A stretch of DNA of 64,000 bases from JAAZGD01 sp034003765 (GCA_034003765.1 JAVEXZ010000004.1:1-64000), one strand, 5' to 3'; shown: positions 45,801-55,287, counted from the stretch's first letter. Translations and numbers: made by a program. Notes: generated by a model not told the origin, from the letters alone.

Positions 45801-46497
45801 CCCAGGTATTTCCCAAAATAATTCGTCTTTCATATTCCCTTTTTAAGAGAATGCCTAGACCCTGAACATCTTCTATATAGGTAAGCATCTGGGGAGACAT
45901 CTCTTCTTTGGGTTCCTCCCCTAAATCCAAGTCGAATATATCTTCTTCTAAGACATATAAGAGTATCTGGGCAAATTCCTCCCCATAAAAATCTAATTCT
46001 TCTAAGTCTTGGTAGAGGTCATACAAGGTTGGTGGAGATTTTGATGCCAACAAAAGCCTTAACCCTTTGTCCACAATAGCCCTTTTATCTCCCGCACTTT
46101 CCAGGGGATTTAGATCTGAAGTGATTCCAGCCTCAGCAGGATGCTCCAGCAGAAGTTTGCGGCAAAAACTATCTATAGTCCCAAAAAAAGCACTATCAAT
46201 CTCATCAAAGGCCTTTTGGTATTTTGATTTTTCTTCAGGGTCCTTGCTTGTTTCTATCTTGGATTCTAATTCTGAAGACATGCGACCATAAAACATTTTA
46301 GCCGCTTCTCTTGTAAATGTTATTGCAACAATTGATGATACTGGCACCCCACTTCCAACTAAGGCCATGACTCGCTTTACCAAACTAGTGGTTTTTCCCG
46401 AACCCGCCCCCGCAGAAAGAAATATATTTGTTGATAGGGAATCCTTAGCTACTATCCGCAATCTGGTTTCTCTGTCTCCTAGGTTTTTTTGATTCAT
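42817..46497 (-). CDS. addA: AddA-type helicase-nuclease
   Basis: AddA is the UvrD-like motor and one nuclease of the AddAB recombination complex. The 1226-aa protein has Walker A GAGSGKTT (30-37), HYFIDELQDTNGLQ (helicase motif II), VGDEKQAIYRFRGGD, and MNLHKAKGLEGKVVIL. Its C-terminal PD-(D/E)XK nuclease has FVLDYKTNF near 1160. A low-complexity charged linker (about 860-1000) separates helicase and nuclease. The start overlaps the upstream nuclease gene by 4 bp (ATGA). Confidence 0.9.
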   Translation of the reverse strand: MNQKNLGDRETRLRIVAKDSLSTNIFLSAGAGSGKTTSLVKRVMALVGSGVPVSSIVAITFTREAAKMFYGRMSSELESKIETSKDPEEKSKYQKAFDEIDSAFFGTIDSFCRKLLLEHPAEAGITSDLNPLESAGDKRAIVDKGLRLLLASKSPPTLYDLYQDLEELDFYGEEFAQILLYVLEEDIFDLDLGEEPKEEMSPQMLTYIEDVQGLGILLKREYERRIILGNTWEQSVALSTQGSIKFYEKAIRFIDKVHPVNKLIFLENMVGAFNYKARQGKADKPDLLLERASELLANIYFGQIKLEYQELRYYKALTWAKGMRDSLLILGEKQGLISYNRSLKLLVEMLQRDRASGGHLLQYLQKKYKHYFIDELQDTNGLQSQLFDLLAGDGPGSLFIVGDEKQAIYRFRGGDVDNFKRIEDAMASKDQGETVLQLTCNFRSSEPLRQWFNAKFGEEGFFGQDFPLIEEAEKQTLYGEYKDKVIDGVYTFPVISKKQKSPKSLEIPTDEHIQVVRIIEKIKGKPVSHYDYKTNTMTTHNLEYSDILVLTYGKKKLNEYMAIFKEVGIPYSVVGSSNLQSSKSLAMMGRIIDYLAHPEDSYKEGVCLLGEPFSLWEKELYEYKLGKPASWVQGAKDFLEILSGELEGKTPASMYRKLMDRMMLIHMASIYNIEDASDTLYYGLELVREAERQGKICNLQDLGQFIQEDLLVGSYEYELSLSGGAKGVRLMNLHKAKGLEGKVVILGDPGKSNGKNQAEKQYDYQNQRIKIFNITKKDSQGIPYGDIIVTDKFKDEKEGEEEKLAEEAMRLRYVAATRAENLLIIPTLYKNEGDGSQIPLKPIAGEVVEGKWSSLLTEGLENILDAKMSFSHLNPGKSKPSQEGIDQEDKQGTFDQEKSKNIKDIGDRQGSGEESLGQLIKDFHLPVLDGQESYQTINPSKVQIRGRDLEKAKEDSSIRTVDPIASRDPVASAGEKEKIDSLASKYHLAQENLEIQGLFDFDDEWQISLSKWQREGSVVGTLVHGLMEALVLKLPQILSKNEGQVLIENLLKLYQIPPEDKGFFLDTLWAVYNRMIAGGYPQDWAGEEVRCPQNLLEELATAQEIYTELAFSISAKKEEPLMKALIKELDIEEDKEGYLNGIIDLLYKKDDKYFVLDYKTNFSPQDLWHHYEAQIFLYKKVIKEIFSLDEEPKAYLYHIPARDESSLPKLLARESVQDDYGFISST

Positions 46498-48767
46498 GAA
46501 ATATCACCTTCTTCTCGAAGACTTTGGAATAGTTGCCTCTTGTCCTCTTGTTTACACAGGTTTGTAAAGGGGCAGTATTGGCATATTTTTTTATCCTCTG
46601 TCTTCCATCCATCCCCTGACTCAAGGGCTTTTAGGCTCTGGTCTAAAAGGGCTATGGCTCTTTCCTTAACTTCCATGTTGTAATCACAAGTAATAATTCT
46701 CTGAGTTCTGGGATACAGATAGTAGCCACATCTTACTGGAAGGCTCTTAGACTCAGCCTCCAGCAAAGAGCAATAGAGAATAACTTGAATGCAAGTCTTA
46801 ACATCTTGATCATTTTGGCCTACTCGCCTTCCTGTTTTTACATCTACTATATTAAGGCTTCCTGAGTCCTCTTCTATTAAGTCTGCCTTTCCGTGAATCC
46901 AGAGTTTGCCAGGGATAAGGTCCCTTGCCTCAAAACTACGCTCCACATCTAGGCAAGTAGCTTTGCCCTGTCGGGTCTTTAGACCGACATAGTTTTGGGT
47001 CAAAGTTTTTATATCCCTTATCTCTCTTTCAGGGTCTACCCTAGGCGGATTAGCAGCAAGCCAGCAATCTATAACCTGGGCAGAGATTTTTTCCATAAGA
47101 TCGTTATCTTCATCTATGGTGGCACCCTTCTTCCTTTGTTGATGATAACTTGCAAATATTTCGTGGCACAAGGAACCCATTTCCATTGGATCTAGCCAGC
47201 GGGTGATATCTCTTGTATCGTCGCTGATTTTCATATCCAAGAGGTTTTCCATGGCAAATCTATAGGGACATTGTACTAGCAATTCTGCTCTGGTTGCAGA
47301 TATTCTAAGTTCTTCAAGTTGTCCAAGCCCCTCATGGTTTTCATTGGCTATTTGACGGGTTCCGCCTAAATTGCCCTTATAATAAATATAGGCATTAGCC
47401 TCTTCCTTAGTTAGAGGAACTCTAGCAGAAGAGAAATATCCTGCATCCTCCCCTTGGGTGAATTGTGATTCAAAAGGCTTAATGGCTGAAGGCTTGGCTT
47501 GTATCTTTAGTTGAGCTGTGTCGTAGTAGGAGTAGCTAAGGGTAACATTACGGTTCTGCTTGATCATTAAGTTAACTGTCCAGTGAAAATCCCTAATTGT
47601 CTCTCGGGTTTTTTCTATAGAGGTCTTTAGGTCGCTGGAGGGTTCTTTTTCCCTGAGACCAATAATATCCCCATCCAGTAAAATGGGGTTCTCCATCTGG
47701 CTACCCGTGTAGACCTCTAGGCCCATAATAAAGATGTTCCTTCTCCAGATCAGTGGTAGTGATTTCATCTGAGTTAGGTGAATTTTGCCACTCTGACTCT
47801 TGGATACATCAATGGGATTATTACCCAAAGAATCCATTATCTCATTCTCTATTTCTGCAAGTTCTTCTTCAAGAAAACCTGCCTTCAATGCTTGGTTTTT
47901 TCTCTTGTTAATGGATTTCTCCCTTTCCATACAGGGGCTTTCAAAGCCACTGCTTAGGGTATATGGTATGAATTCTTGTTCTTTCATGAAATGAGCAATC
48001 CTTCGATCCTGGGGAGAACCCAGTAAGAATTCATCGTAAGGCTGATTACTTTGTATGATTCGATCTAAAACTTCCCGCCACTCATTGTAGGAACCATAAG
48101 CTTTGAAGATTTCTTTTTTCCCCTGACCATCCCAAGGTCTATGACAAAAAAGGCTGTCCCGAGATTGTTTTTCTATAGTGGTCTGAGGATAAACCGCCTT
48201 AACAAAGGCCTCTTCCAATGGGCTAAGGGGGGCTTCTTGGATTAAAAGTGCCCTTCCCTTTCTTTTTAAATTTCCTTTATTCCCAAGGCCCACCTCTTTT
48301 ACATTCTCAATAAAATGATGGTATAAGGAGGGCAAATCCCATAGTCCAAGTTCTTGTAGTGCATCTAGGTAGGGGGTCAATAATTCCCTTATTATGGCTT
48401 CATTTTTTTGATTGAGGATGCCAGGTAAAAGTAAGTTTGATATGCCTTCAACTTCTTCTATAGCTGGCCCTGTGTACTGATTTCGCAAGGTTTGCACCGC
48501 TTGGTATGCTATCTCTGCCTCACCATATGAAGGGGTTGTAAAATATCCACCAGAATTTTTCTTTAGGATTCTCAGCATAATAAAAATGCCCACGGGAGCC
48601 TCAAAGGGCAGGGAGGGCATTTGTACACCATGGGTTAAAAGGCTCTCTGTATAGAGCCCCCAAGGGCTTATTAATTGCTGATTGATTTGTGGTATACCGC
48701 TTTGGGCAAGAGATTTAACCCACTCATTGCCCTCATAACCCTTGGCTACAAGTGTGATTTTCTCCAT
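46494..48767 (-). CDS. addB: AddB-type PD-(D/E)XK nuclease with Fe-S cluster, short form
   Basis: The C-terminal half has the AddB hallmarks. One cysteine is in VQCPYRF near 498 and three are in CQYCPFTNLC near 735-744; together they form the 4Fe-4S staple around the nuclease. The nuclease motif is NIVDVKTGR near 638. The N-terminal 450 residues should correspond to the inactive helicase-like part, but at 757 aa the protein is far shorter than typical AddB (about 1100-1170), and I see no Walker A. It is coupled to addA by a 4-bp overlap. Confidence 0.82.
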   Translation of the reverse strand: MEKITLVAKGYEGNEWVKSLAQSGIPQINQQLISPWGLYTESLLTHGVQMPSLPFEAPVGIFIMLRILKKNSGGYFTTPSYGEAEIAYQAVQTLRNQYTGPAIEEVEGISNLLLPGILNQKNEAIIRELLTPYLDALQELGLWDLPSLYHHFIENVKEVGLGNKGNLKRKGRALLIQEAPLSPLEEAFVKAVYPQTTIEKQSRDSLFCHRPWDGQGKKEIFKAYGSYNEWREVLDRIIQSNQPYDEFLLGSPQDRRIAHFMKEQEFIPYTLSSGFESPCMEREKSINKRKNQALKAGFLEEELAEIENEIMDSLGNNPIDVSKSQSGKIHLTQMKSLPLIWRRNIFIMGLEVYTGSQMENPILLDGDIIGLREKEPSSDLKTSIEKTRETIRDFHWTVNLMIKQNRNVTLSYSYYDTAQLKIQAKPSAIKPFESQFTQGEDAGYFSSARVPLTKEEANAYIYYKGNLGGTRQIANENHEGLGQLEELRISATRAELLVQCPYRFAMENLLDMKISDDTRDITRWLDPMEMGSLCHEIFASYHQQRKKGATIDEDNDLMEKISAQVIDCWLAANPPRVDPEREIRDIKTLTQNYVGLKTRQGKATCLDVERSFEARDLIPGKLWIHGKADLIEEDSGSLNIVDVKTGRRVGQNDQDVKTCIQVILYCSLLEAESKSLPVRCGYYLYPRTQRIITCDYNMEVKERAIALLDQSLKALESGDGWKTEDKKICQYCPFTNLCKQEDKRQLFQSLREEGDIS

Positions 48768-48768
48768 A

Positions 48769-50733
48769 CTATCTTACCGGCGCCTCCCATGGAACTATAA
48801 CTTTCCTGTAATAATCCATGTCTAAGATTAAACTTGCAAAATAAAATTTGTTATATACTAAGTCGTTAACATAATCCACATATCCTGAAGACAAGGCTTC
48901 ACCATTGGCCTCAATTTTACCATCTTCATTAAAGGCTTGGGACTCTCCAGTTCTTGTGCTATACCTACCTTCCTCGGTAATCCAACTTTTGTTAGAGAAC
49001 ATTACCAAGGGTGAAGCATCCGAAAAGATATCACGGCCAGACAGCAATCGGGAATCGTACTCCAATCCAAACATATTACTAATGGTTGGAATAATGTCCA
49101 TGGTGCTGGTATATTTGTCTACTGTTTCTGGCTCCATACCTGGAGTCCAAAGAATAAATGTGCTCTTAAAAAGTTCAAAGTCTTGTTCAACTGGGTGGCC
49201 CAAGAATTCACTGATTTCTTCCAGAGTTAGGCCATATGGGTAGTGGTCACCGGAAATAGCAATTACAGTATTGTCCAATTCTCCCGCTTCCTCAAGACGT
49301 TTTATCAAAAGCTCCATGGCCAAGTCTAGCTCCATGTTACAGGCTACATAGGCTTTGCAATTTTCGCTCATTTCAAGGTCTGCAACAGATTGCTGGTGGC
49401 GCCTACACATCATATTGCCACCCCAAGTATAGTTCTTATGGCCGCTGACAGTCATATAATATGTGTGCCAAGGTTCTTTGCCAATAAATTCAGAGGTTGT
49501 AAGCTCTAACATCTCCACGTCAGATTCTGGCCATTGTTCCTTTACCTTTAGGCCTGTGCCTAAACCCTTATAAATATATCCCAAGTTGGGATGACTCTCG
49601 GTACGTCCATAATACTCTGCATAATGGTTGTGATATGCCCTTGTTTGATAACCAAGCTTACTAAATTGATTTCCCATAGTGAAGGGTAGCCAGTTTAGTG
49701 AAGAACTCTGTAAGCTCCATATTCCTGCCTTTGGAATAAGGCCCAAGCACTGAACATACTCTCCATCAGAGGTAGATACCCCCCATATAGGATTATAAAA
49801 ATTAGTAAAGTTATATCCCTCTGTAGCCATCTTGTAGAGAGTTGGGGTATACTTTTCATTAACAGCAAAGGAGGAAAAGCTTTCTCCACAAACAAATACA
49901 AAGTTCTTACCCCCAAAGATCCCAGTTTTTTCATTTTGTCTTGTTGGTATCTTAGAACCGAAGTACTGGTGCATTAATTTAATGGTGCTATCAGGTTCTT
50001 GTTCAGCCAAGGCGCTAAAATCTATATCCATCTTATTATATGGATATTCAGGCTGGTCTTCCTCATTTTCACCGGGATTTTCAACAACAATTGCTATATT
50101 GGGGTCAAATCCAAATATCAATCGGCCTCCATCTAAAAGCATTCCCGTTCCCACCCCTAGGTTGGGAATAGAGACACTGATGGCATTTGTTTTAAGTAGT
50201 GCATCCTTTGGGGTGTTTGGACCACCACCATTAATCATAATCAAGGCAAATATTAGAGCAAATACTAAAAGGCTTCCCCCAAATACATTTCTCTTTAGGT
50301 GTTGGCTAGCAGGCTTATTCTGAAATCGGGTTCTCAAAATCACATAGGCTACTGGAACCATGGCACAAAGAATTATAGGAAGTGTCGACTGTGCTATTTC
50401 CAATAGTATATCTCTCCAAAAATGGGCCACATCTCCTGCTTGGGTTGCAGAAAAAACAGCTAGATAAGTTCTGAAATAGCTATAATATACCAGTTGTGTA
50501 CATGCAGCGGTAGCCGTTAAGAATAGTACTAGGCCCACAAAAATAGGCTTTTTTCTTTCTGGAATTATTATTGTAATACCATAAAAAACTAAGGTCCATG
50601 CCAAAGAAAACATGAGTATCAATATCAGCCCAATTCCCAAAAAAGGACGAACTGTCCAAATACGTACAACTAATTCTGAAACTAAAAATGACAGTAAAAA
50701 AGGCCAAAACAAACTGATTTTTTTATTCTCCAT
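48769..50733 (-). CDS. LTA synthase-family membrane sulfatase-fold protein
   Basis: 654 aa. The first ~165 residues hold about five membrane helices and the remainder is an extracellular sulfatase-fold domain. It shows the lipoteichoic-acid synthase pattern: GESFSSFAV, then NFYNPIWGVSTSDGEY, ISGDHYPYG and TFILWTPG. The family polymerises or transfers glycerol-phosphate-type groups from phosphatidylglycerol. It ends 1 bp before the AddB-type gene. Substrate is inferred from family. Confidence 0.85.
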   Translation of the reverse strand: MENKKISLFWPFLLSFLVSELVVRIWTVRPFLGIGLILILMFSLAWTLVFYGITIIIPERKKPIFVGLVLFLTATAACTQLVYYSYFRTYLAVFSATQAGDVAHFWRDILLEIAQSTLPIILCAMVPVAYVILRTRFQNKPASQHLKRNVFGGSLLVFALIFALIMINGGGPNTPKDALLKTNAISVSIPNLGVGTGMLLDGGRLIFGFDPNIAIVVENPGENEEDQPEYPYNKMDIDFSALAEQEPDSTIKLMHQYFGSKIPTRQNEKTGIFGGKNFVFVCGESFSSFAVNEKYTPTLYKMATEGYNFTNFYNPIWGVSTSDGEYVQCLGLIPKAGIWSLQSSSLNWLPFTMGNQFSKLGYQTRAYHNHYAEYYGRTESHPNLGYIYKGLGTGLKVKEQWPESDVEMLELTTSEFIGKEPWHTYYMTVSGHKNYTWGGNMMCRRHQQSVADLEMSENCKAYVACNMELDLAMELLIKRLEEAGELDNTVIAISGDHYPYGLTLEEISEFLGHPVEQDFELFKSTFILWTPGMEPETVDKYTSTMDIIPTISNMFGLEYDSRLLSGRDIFSDASPLVMFSNKSWITEEGRYSTRTGESQAFNEDGKIEANGEALSSGYVDYVNDLVYNKFYFASLILDMDYYRKVIVPWEAPVR

Positions 50734-50832
50734 TTAGACACCTTTCAAAATATTATTCATCCACTACTCATTTTGTTGAAGCTTCTAGACTATTTCTATA
50801 CAGGCATTCCTGCTCCTATTTGTAGTTGCTCT

Positions 50833-51438
50833 TTATTCATCTTCCTTGAAGTTTTCCCCATCAAGATCAATTTGTATCTGTCTGGGATCTACATCTTGCC
50901 CACTTTCATCTACTTGAATAGCTCCTTCGATATCTTCTATTTCGGGCAACTCTTTGATACTTGTAAAGCCAAAATATTTTAGGAAATTATCTGTGGTTCC
51001 ATAAAGGATTGGACGTCCAATTCCATTAGTCCTTCCCACTTCCTTTACCAGCTCCCTGTTGGTAAGACCTTCCATTACCCTGTCGGATTTGATGCCTCTG
51101 ACACTATCAATTTCTCCCTTTGTAACAGGTTGCTTATAGGCAACTATTGCAAGGACTTCTAAGGCAGATTGCGAAAGCCTTCGCTTCTTAATTGGTGTGC
51201 ACAGGCTTTCTATGTAGTCTGCATAATCAGCATGACTTACAAATTGAAAGGCTTTTTCAACTTGACGTATTCTAATACCTTTTTCTTCATTATCATAGGC
51301 ATTCTGTAATTCTTGGAAGCAAGTATATACTAGTTCAACATCTTCATTTAGTACCTCTGCGGCTATTTTGGCTGAAAGAGGGTCTCCCCAAATAAACATC
51401 ATAGCCTCTAATGCTGCTTTAATATGTTTTTTTGTCAT
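50833..51438 (-). CDS. scpB: Segregation and condensation protein B
   Basis: ScpB is the winged-helix partner that joins ScpA and SMC in the bacterial condensin. 201 aa with the conserved core RRLSQSALEVLAIVAYKQPVTKGEIDSVRGIKSD and the acidic tail usual for ScpB. It overlaps scpA by 4 bp (ATGA). Confidence 0.95.
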   Translation of the reverse strand: MTKKHIKAALEAMMFIWGDPLSAKIAAEVLNEDVELVYTCFQELQNAYDNEEKGIRIRQVEKAFQFVSHADYADYIESLCTPIKKRRLSQSALEVLAIVAYKQPVTKGEIDSVRGIKSDRVMEGLTNRELVKEVGRTNGIGRPILYGTTDNFLKYFGFTSIKELPEIEDIEGAIQVDESGQDVDPRQIQIDLDGENFKEDE

Positions 51439-52181
51439 TTTATGGTCTCCTGGTTAAGCATTTTAACTCGAATATCACCGAAGGGAAGTTCTTGCTCCGT
51501 GTCTATTTCATTTTCCTTCACCATTTCTAAAATAGATACAAAGGTTATTGTTGCATCATACTTCTCTCTGTTGGTTAAAAGTTGTGAGAAAAGCAAAGAA
51601 GGGGTTCCAGAAGCTTTAAAAACATCCTTAATATATTGAATTCTTTGGTTTATAGTTACCCGATCTTTTTCAACTCTTTGGTAGTCTTTTTTCATTTCTT
51701 CCATCTTTTGTTTTTTTAGAAGAAATAAGTTAAAAGCTCTTATGAAATGGTCTAGGTCCATAGTCAAATATTCATCAGGCTGATCTGTATACTGGGAAAT
51801 GTCTTCCTGGGGTTTTTCAAAAAATCTCGAGCTCTCTTTTTCTGCACTCCCAAAAATCTCTGATATTTTTTTGTACTTTTTGTATTCCAATAATTTCGAC
51901 ACCAGAGAAATTCTGGGGTCATCTCCAACAATTAGCTCTCCATCTTCATCTATTCGAGGAAGTAACATTTTAGATTTAATTTCAATTAAAGTAGCTGCAA
52001 GGACCATGAACTCTGTAGCCATAGTCACATCCAGCTCCTCTATTTCTCCTATATATTCAAAATATTGTTTTGTAATCTCTGAAACCTCAATATCGTAAAT
52101 ATTCATTTCGGCGGTTTCGATAAGATACACCAATAAATCGAAGGGCCCTTCGAACATTTTCATTCGAACCTTATAGCTCAT
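51435..52181 (-). CDS. scpA: Segregation and condensation protein A
   Basis: ScpA is the kleisin that bridges SMC heads. The N-terminus has the family signature MFEGPFDLLVYLIETAEMNIYDI and EFMVLAATLIEIKSKMLLP. I place the start at 52181 (248 aa), with AAGGGG about 6 nt upstream. An ATG two codons earlier is too close to the site, and the longest ORF start is far upstream. Confidence 0.94.
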   Translation of the reverse strand: MSYKVRMKMFEGPFDLLVYLIETAEMNIYDIEVSEITKQYFEYIGEIEELDVTMATEFMVLAATLIEIKSKMLLPRIDEDGELIVGDDPRISLVSKLLEYKKYKKISEIFGSAEKESSRFFEKPQEDISQYTDQPDEYLTMDLDHFIRAFNLFLLKKQKMEEMKKDYQRVEKDRVTINQRIQYIKDVFKASGTPSLLFSQLLTNREKYDATITFVSILEMVKENEIDTEQELPFGDIRVKMLNQETIK

Positions 52182-52352
52182 CCTCATCCCCTTTTCTTTC
52201 CTGTTAATTATATTACAAAAGCCCTGCCATGACAACAGTTGACTCAATATCATAAGAGGTGTATATGAAAAGCAAATGATATTGTCATCTCATAAACACA
52301 AATGAAATTGACACTCGTTATAGTACAATGCAACAAAAATGAGGATGTTCCA

Positions 52353-52500
52353 TTGAGAAAGGTAATTCTAACATTGAATGAAGAACTTACTTACCAACAT
52401 TTTTAAGCTTTTGTAAATCAAGATGGCAACTATTGCAAGTTTTGCAAGAGTTCAAAGGAGGGATCAGTGAAAATTCAATCTCATAAAATCATTAGTGCTC
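52353..52500 (+). pseudogene. Possible remnant of an insertion-sequence transposase N-terminus
   Basis: Reading from a TTG at 52353, the frame gives RKVILTLNEELTYQ, a stop, then FVNQDGN and KEGSVKIQSHKI. The opening resembles the first residues of DDE transposases that begin MKKVxLTMNEE..Y and continue with a D/N-G-N segment. The frame has a stop after 17 codons and no continuation. The rest of the gap 52182-52562 is AT-rich with a terminator at its left edge. The match is from memory and tentative. Confidence 0.35.
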
Positions 52501-52507
52501 AAAAAAT

Positions 52508-52528
52508 AGAACCCCTAATAGGGGCTCT
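52508..52528 (-). terminator. Terminator of the ATP synthase operon
   Basis: AGAGCCCC pairs with GGGGTTCT (one G-U pair) around a 5-nt loop, followed on the minus strand by ATTTTTTG. It is about 35 bp past atpC. Confidence 0.88.
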
Positions 52529-52562
52529 ATATATCCAAACACACTTTATTTTCTTCTTCTGG

Positions 52563-52988
52563 TTACCGCCTATGACGTAGGCCTCCACCAGATACATTCA
52601 TTCGGGTTATTGCCTTTGCAATAGCATGCTTCGCCATTGCAATCTCTTTTTCATCTTCATGACTCTGACGAAGCCAGTCTTCAGCTTCTGCTTTAAGAGC
52701 TTTTGCTCGCTCAAGGTCTATGTCTTCTGCCCATTCTGCAGCATCAGTATAAATTATTATACTTTCTTTTACGTCAATATATCCCCCAGAAATAGCAGCA
52801 GTTTTAAATTCATTGGACCCGCATTCTTGAATACACAACTCTCCAACATCTAAAAGTTTGCATGCCCAAGTATGGTCTGCCATAAAACCCTCATACCCTT
52901 CAAAGGTTTTACACATAACCAAGGAAACCTCGCCTTTATAGAAAAGCTTAGATGGAGTTATAACTTCTAGTTTTACTGGTTTAGCCAT
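52563..52988 (-). CDS. atpC: ATP synthase epsilon subunit
   Basis: 141 aa with the beta-sandwich N-domain (KLEVITPSKLFYKGEVSLV, GFMADHTWACKLLDVG) and a C-terminal helical pair. Epsilon links gamma to the c-ring and limits ATP hydrolysis. The N-terminal loop differs from the common GEFGVLPGHAP form (here GYEGFMADHTWA), so the protein is somewhat divergent. It overlaps atpD by 8 bp and is the last gene of the operon. Confidence 0.92.
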   Translation of the reverse strand: MAKPVKLEVITPSKLFYKGEVSLVMCKTFEGYEGFMADHTWACKLLDVGELCIQECGSNEFKTAAISGGYIDVKESIIIYTDAAEWAEDIDLERAKALKAEAEDWLRQSHEDEKEIAMAKHAIAKAITRMNVSGGGLRHRR

Positions 52989-54372
52989 CGCTCTTTTCGT
53001 ACCTTTCTACCACTTCATCTATTCCGCCTGCAAATAAGAACATTGCTTCAGGAATGTGGTCGTGTTTACCTTCAAGTATCTCTTTGAAACTACGAATTGT
53101 TTCCTGTAAGGGTAGATATACTCCAGGAGTTCCTGTAAATGCTTCGGCAACGCTAAATGGCTGGCTTAGGAACCGCTGAATTTTACGAGCCCTGTTTACT
53201 ACTTGTTTATCTTGATCTGATAACTCATCCATTCCTAGTATTGCAATAATGTCTTGAAGCTCTTTGTACCTTTGAAGAACCTCTTGAACATTACGAGCTG
53301 TGTTATAGTGATCATCCCCTAGTATTATCGGGTCCATAATTCGCGACCCTGAATCTAATGGGTCAACAGCAGGATAAATTCCCAACTCTGTTATTGCTCG
53401 ACTTAATACAGTTGTTGCATCTAAATGGGCAAATGTTGTAGCGGGAGCAGGGTCTGTTAAGTCGTCTGCAGGCACGTAAATAGCCTGAACTGATGTAATG
53501 GATCCCTTCTTTGTGGAAGTAATTCTCTCCTGCAGAGCGCCCATCTCAGTAGCTAGGGTTGGTTGATATCCTACAGCTGAAGGAACACGGCCTAAAAGGG
53601 CAGATACTTCAGAGCCTGCTTGAGTAAATCGGAAAATATTATCAATAAAGAGAAGTACGTCTTGGCCTTCTTCATCTCTAAAGTATTCTGCCATTGTAAG
53701 ACCCGTAAGGGCTACCCTCATTCTAGCCCCAGGTGGCTCGTTCATCTGGCCGAATACCATTGCGGTTTTATCTATTACCCCAGACTCTATCATTTCATAA
53801 TAAAGGTCATTACCTTCTCTTGTTCTTTCACCAACTCCAGCAAATACAGAAATTCCCCCATGTTCTTTAGCTATATTTGCAATTAGTTCTTGTATAAGTA
53901 CAGTTTTCCCTACTCCAGCTCCACCGAAGAGGCCAACTTTTCCACCCCTTGTATACGGGGCAATTAAGTCTATAACCTTGATTCCAGTTTCGAATATCTG
54001 AGCTGATGTATCCTGATCCTCAAAACTAGGGGCAGGCTTGTGAATATAATCCCTTTTCTCTGTTTCGCAAGGACCTTTTTCATCTATGGTTTCTCCAATT
54101 ACATTGAATAGTCTTCCCAAAACTTCTTTTCCTACGGGAACGGAAATGGGGTTACCTGTGTCTTCCCCCACCATGCCTCGTTTTAGGCCATCAGTAGAGG
54201 AAAGAGCTACGCAACGAACTACGTCGTCACCAATATGTTGAGCAACCTCAGCTACTACAGTTTTATCCCCAAAAGGGATATTGATTGCATTTAAAAGCTC
54301 TGGCATTTCTTCTGGATTAAACTTTAAATCGAGTACTGGTCCGATTATTTGATGTATTTTACCTTTGTTCAA
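52981..54372 (-). CDS. atpD: ATP synthase beta subunit
   Basis: 463 aa catalytic subunit. Walker A is GGAGVGKTVL near 151-160, followed by FAGVGERTREGNDLY and ALTGLTMAEYFRDEEGQDVLLFIDNIFRFTQAG. It is typical in length and position. Confidence 0.98.
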   Translation of the reverse strand: MNKGKIHQIIGPVLDLKFNPEEMPELLNAINIPFGDKTVVAEVAQHIGDDVVRCVALSSTDGLKRGMVGEDTGNPISVPVGKEVLGRLFNVIGETIDEKGPCETEKRDYIHKPAPSFEDQDTSAQIFETGIKVIDLIAPYTRGGKVGLFGGAGVGKTVLIQELIANIAKEHGGISVFAGVGERTREGNDLYYEMIESGVIDKTAMVFGQMNEPPGARMRVALTGLTMAEYFRDEEGQDVLLFIDNIFRFTQAGSEVSALLGRVPSAVGYQPTLATEMGALQERITSTKKGSITSVQAIYVPADDLTDPAPATTFAHLDATTVLSRAITELGIYPAVDPLDSGSRIMDPIILGDDHYNTARNVQEVLQRYKELQDIIAILGMDELSDQDKQVVNRARKIQRFLSQPFSVAEAFTGTPGVYLPLQETIRSFKEILEGKHDHIPEAMFLFAGGIDEVVERYEKSDG

Positions 54373-54385
54373 CCTTTGTCACCTC

Positions 54386-55252
54386 CTATTTTTGTGCTTC
54401 CGACCCTGAAACAACCTCAATAATTTCATTGGTTATGGCCGCCTGTCTTGCTCGATTATAATACAAGGATAGGTCTCCTAGCATCTCTCTTGCGTTATCT
54501 GTTGCACTTTCCATAGCCACACGTCTTGCTGCATGTTCTGAAGTGGCAGATTCTATAATCGCTCCAAAGACTACGATTTCTACATATTTGGGAACCAAGT
54601 AATTGAATACTGCTTCCACTGATGGCTCATATTCTACTTCCTTCTCTATCTTAAGAACTTCTGGATCTTTCTCAATCTCAAAAGGCAAAAGTCTTAATGT
54701 CTTAACCTTTTGTTCCAAATTGTTAACAAAGGAAGTGTAGATTAATACTACTTCATCTATTTCTCCATTGTCATAGAGTTCAATAATTGGTTCACTGATT
54801 GCTCTGGTTTCTAAGAAAGAGATGCTCTCGGGAGGTGCTACATATTCACTTAAGATTTCCACTCCTCTTTTTCTGAAGTAGTCTCTACCTCTTGTGCCAA
54901 CAGCTACCAGCAAAGGCTCCGAGTCACTTTCACTAAGGGCTTTTGCCGCAGCTTTAATTACATTGGAGTTAAAGCTACCGCAAAGGCCTTTACTGCTTGA
55001 GACTACTATATAACATGTCTTCTTTATTTCCCGATTTCCAGACAAATATTTGGTAGGAACTTCCGTAGCAGTATTAAATATCTCTGCTATGGAATCGGTA
55101 ATAAAATGAAAATATTCCGTGGTTCTTTCAAAGGTGGCTTTGGCCCGACGAAGTTTTGCTGCCGACACCAGCTTCATTGCATTTGTAATGTGCTCAATGC
55201 TAGTGATGGATTTTATTCGTGTTTTTATGTCTTTCATATTACTTGCAGCCAT
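54386..55252 (-). CDS. atpG: ATP synthase gamma subunit
   Basis: 288 aa. The N- and C-terminal helices form the rotary shaft: MKDIKTRIKSITSIEHITNAMKLVSAAKLRRAK at the start and NRARQAAITNEIIEVVSGSEAQ at the end. It lies 13 bp upstream of atpD. Confidence 0.97.
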   Translation of the reverse strand: MAASNMKDIKTRIKSITSIEHITNAMKLVSAAKLRRAKATFERTTEYFHFITDSIAEIFNTATEVPTKYLSGNREIKKTCYIVVSSSKGLCGSFNSNVIKAAAKALSESDSEPLLVAVGTRGRDYFRKRGVEILSEYVAPPESISFLETRAISEPIIELYDNGEIDEVVLIYTSFVNNLEQKVKTLRLLPFEIEKDPEVLKIEKEVEYEPSVEAVFNYLVPKYVEIVVFGAIIESATSEHAARRVAMESATDNAREMLGDLSLYYNRARQAAITNEIIEVVSGSEAQK

Positions 55253-55287
55253 TCAATTCGCCTCCTTTCTTCATACTAGTCTATTGT

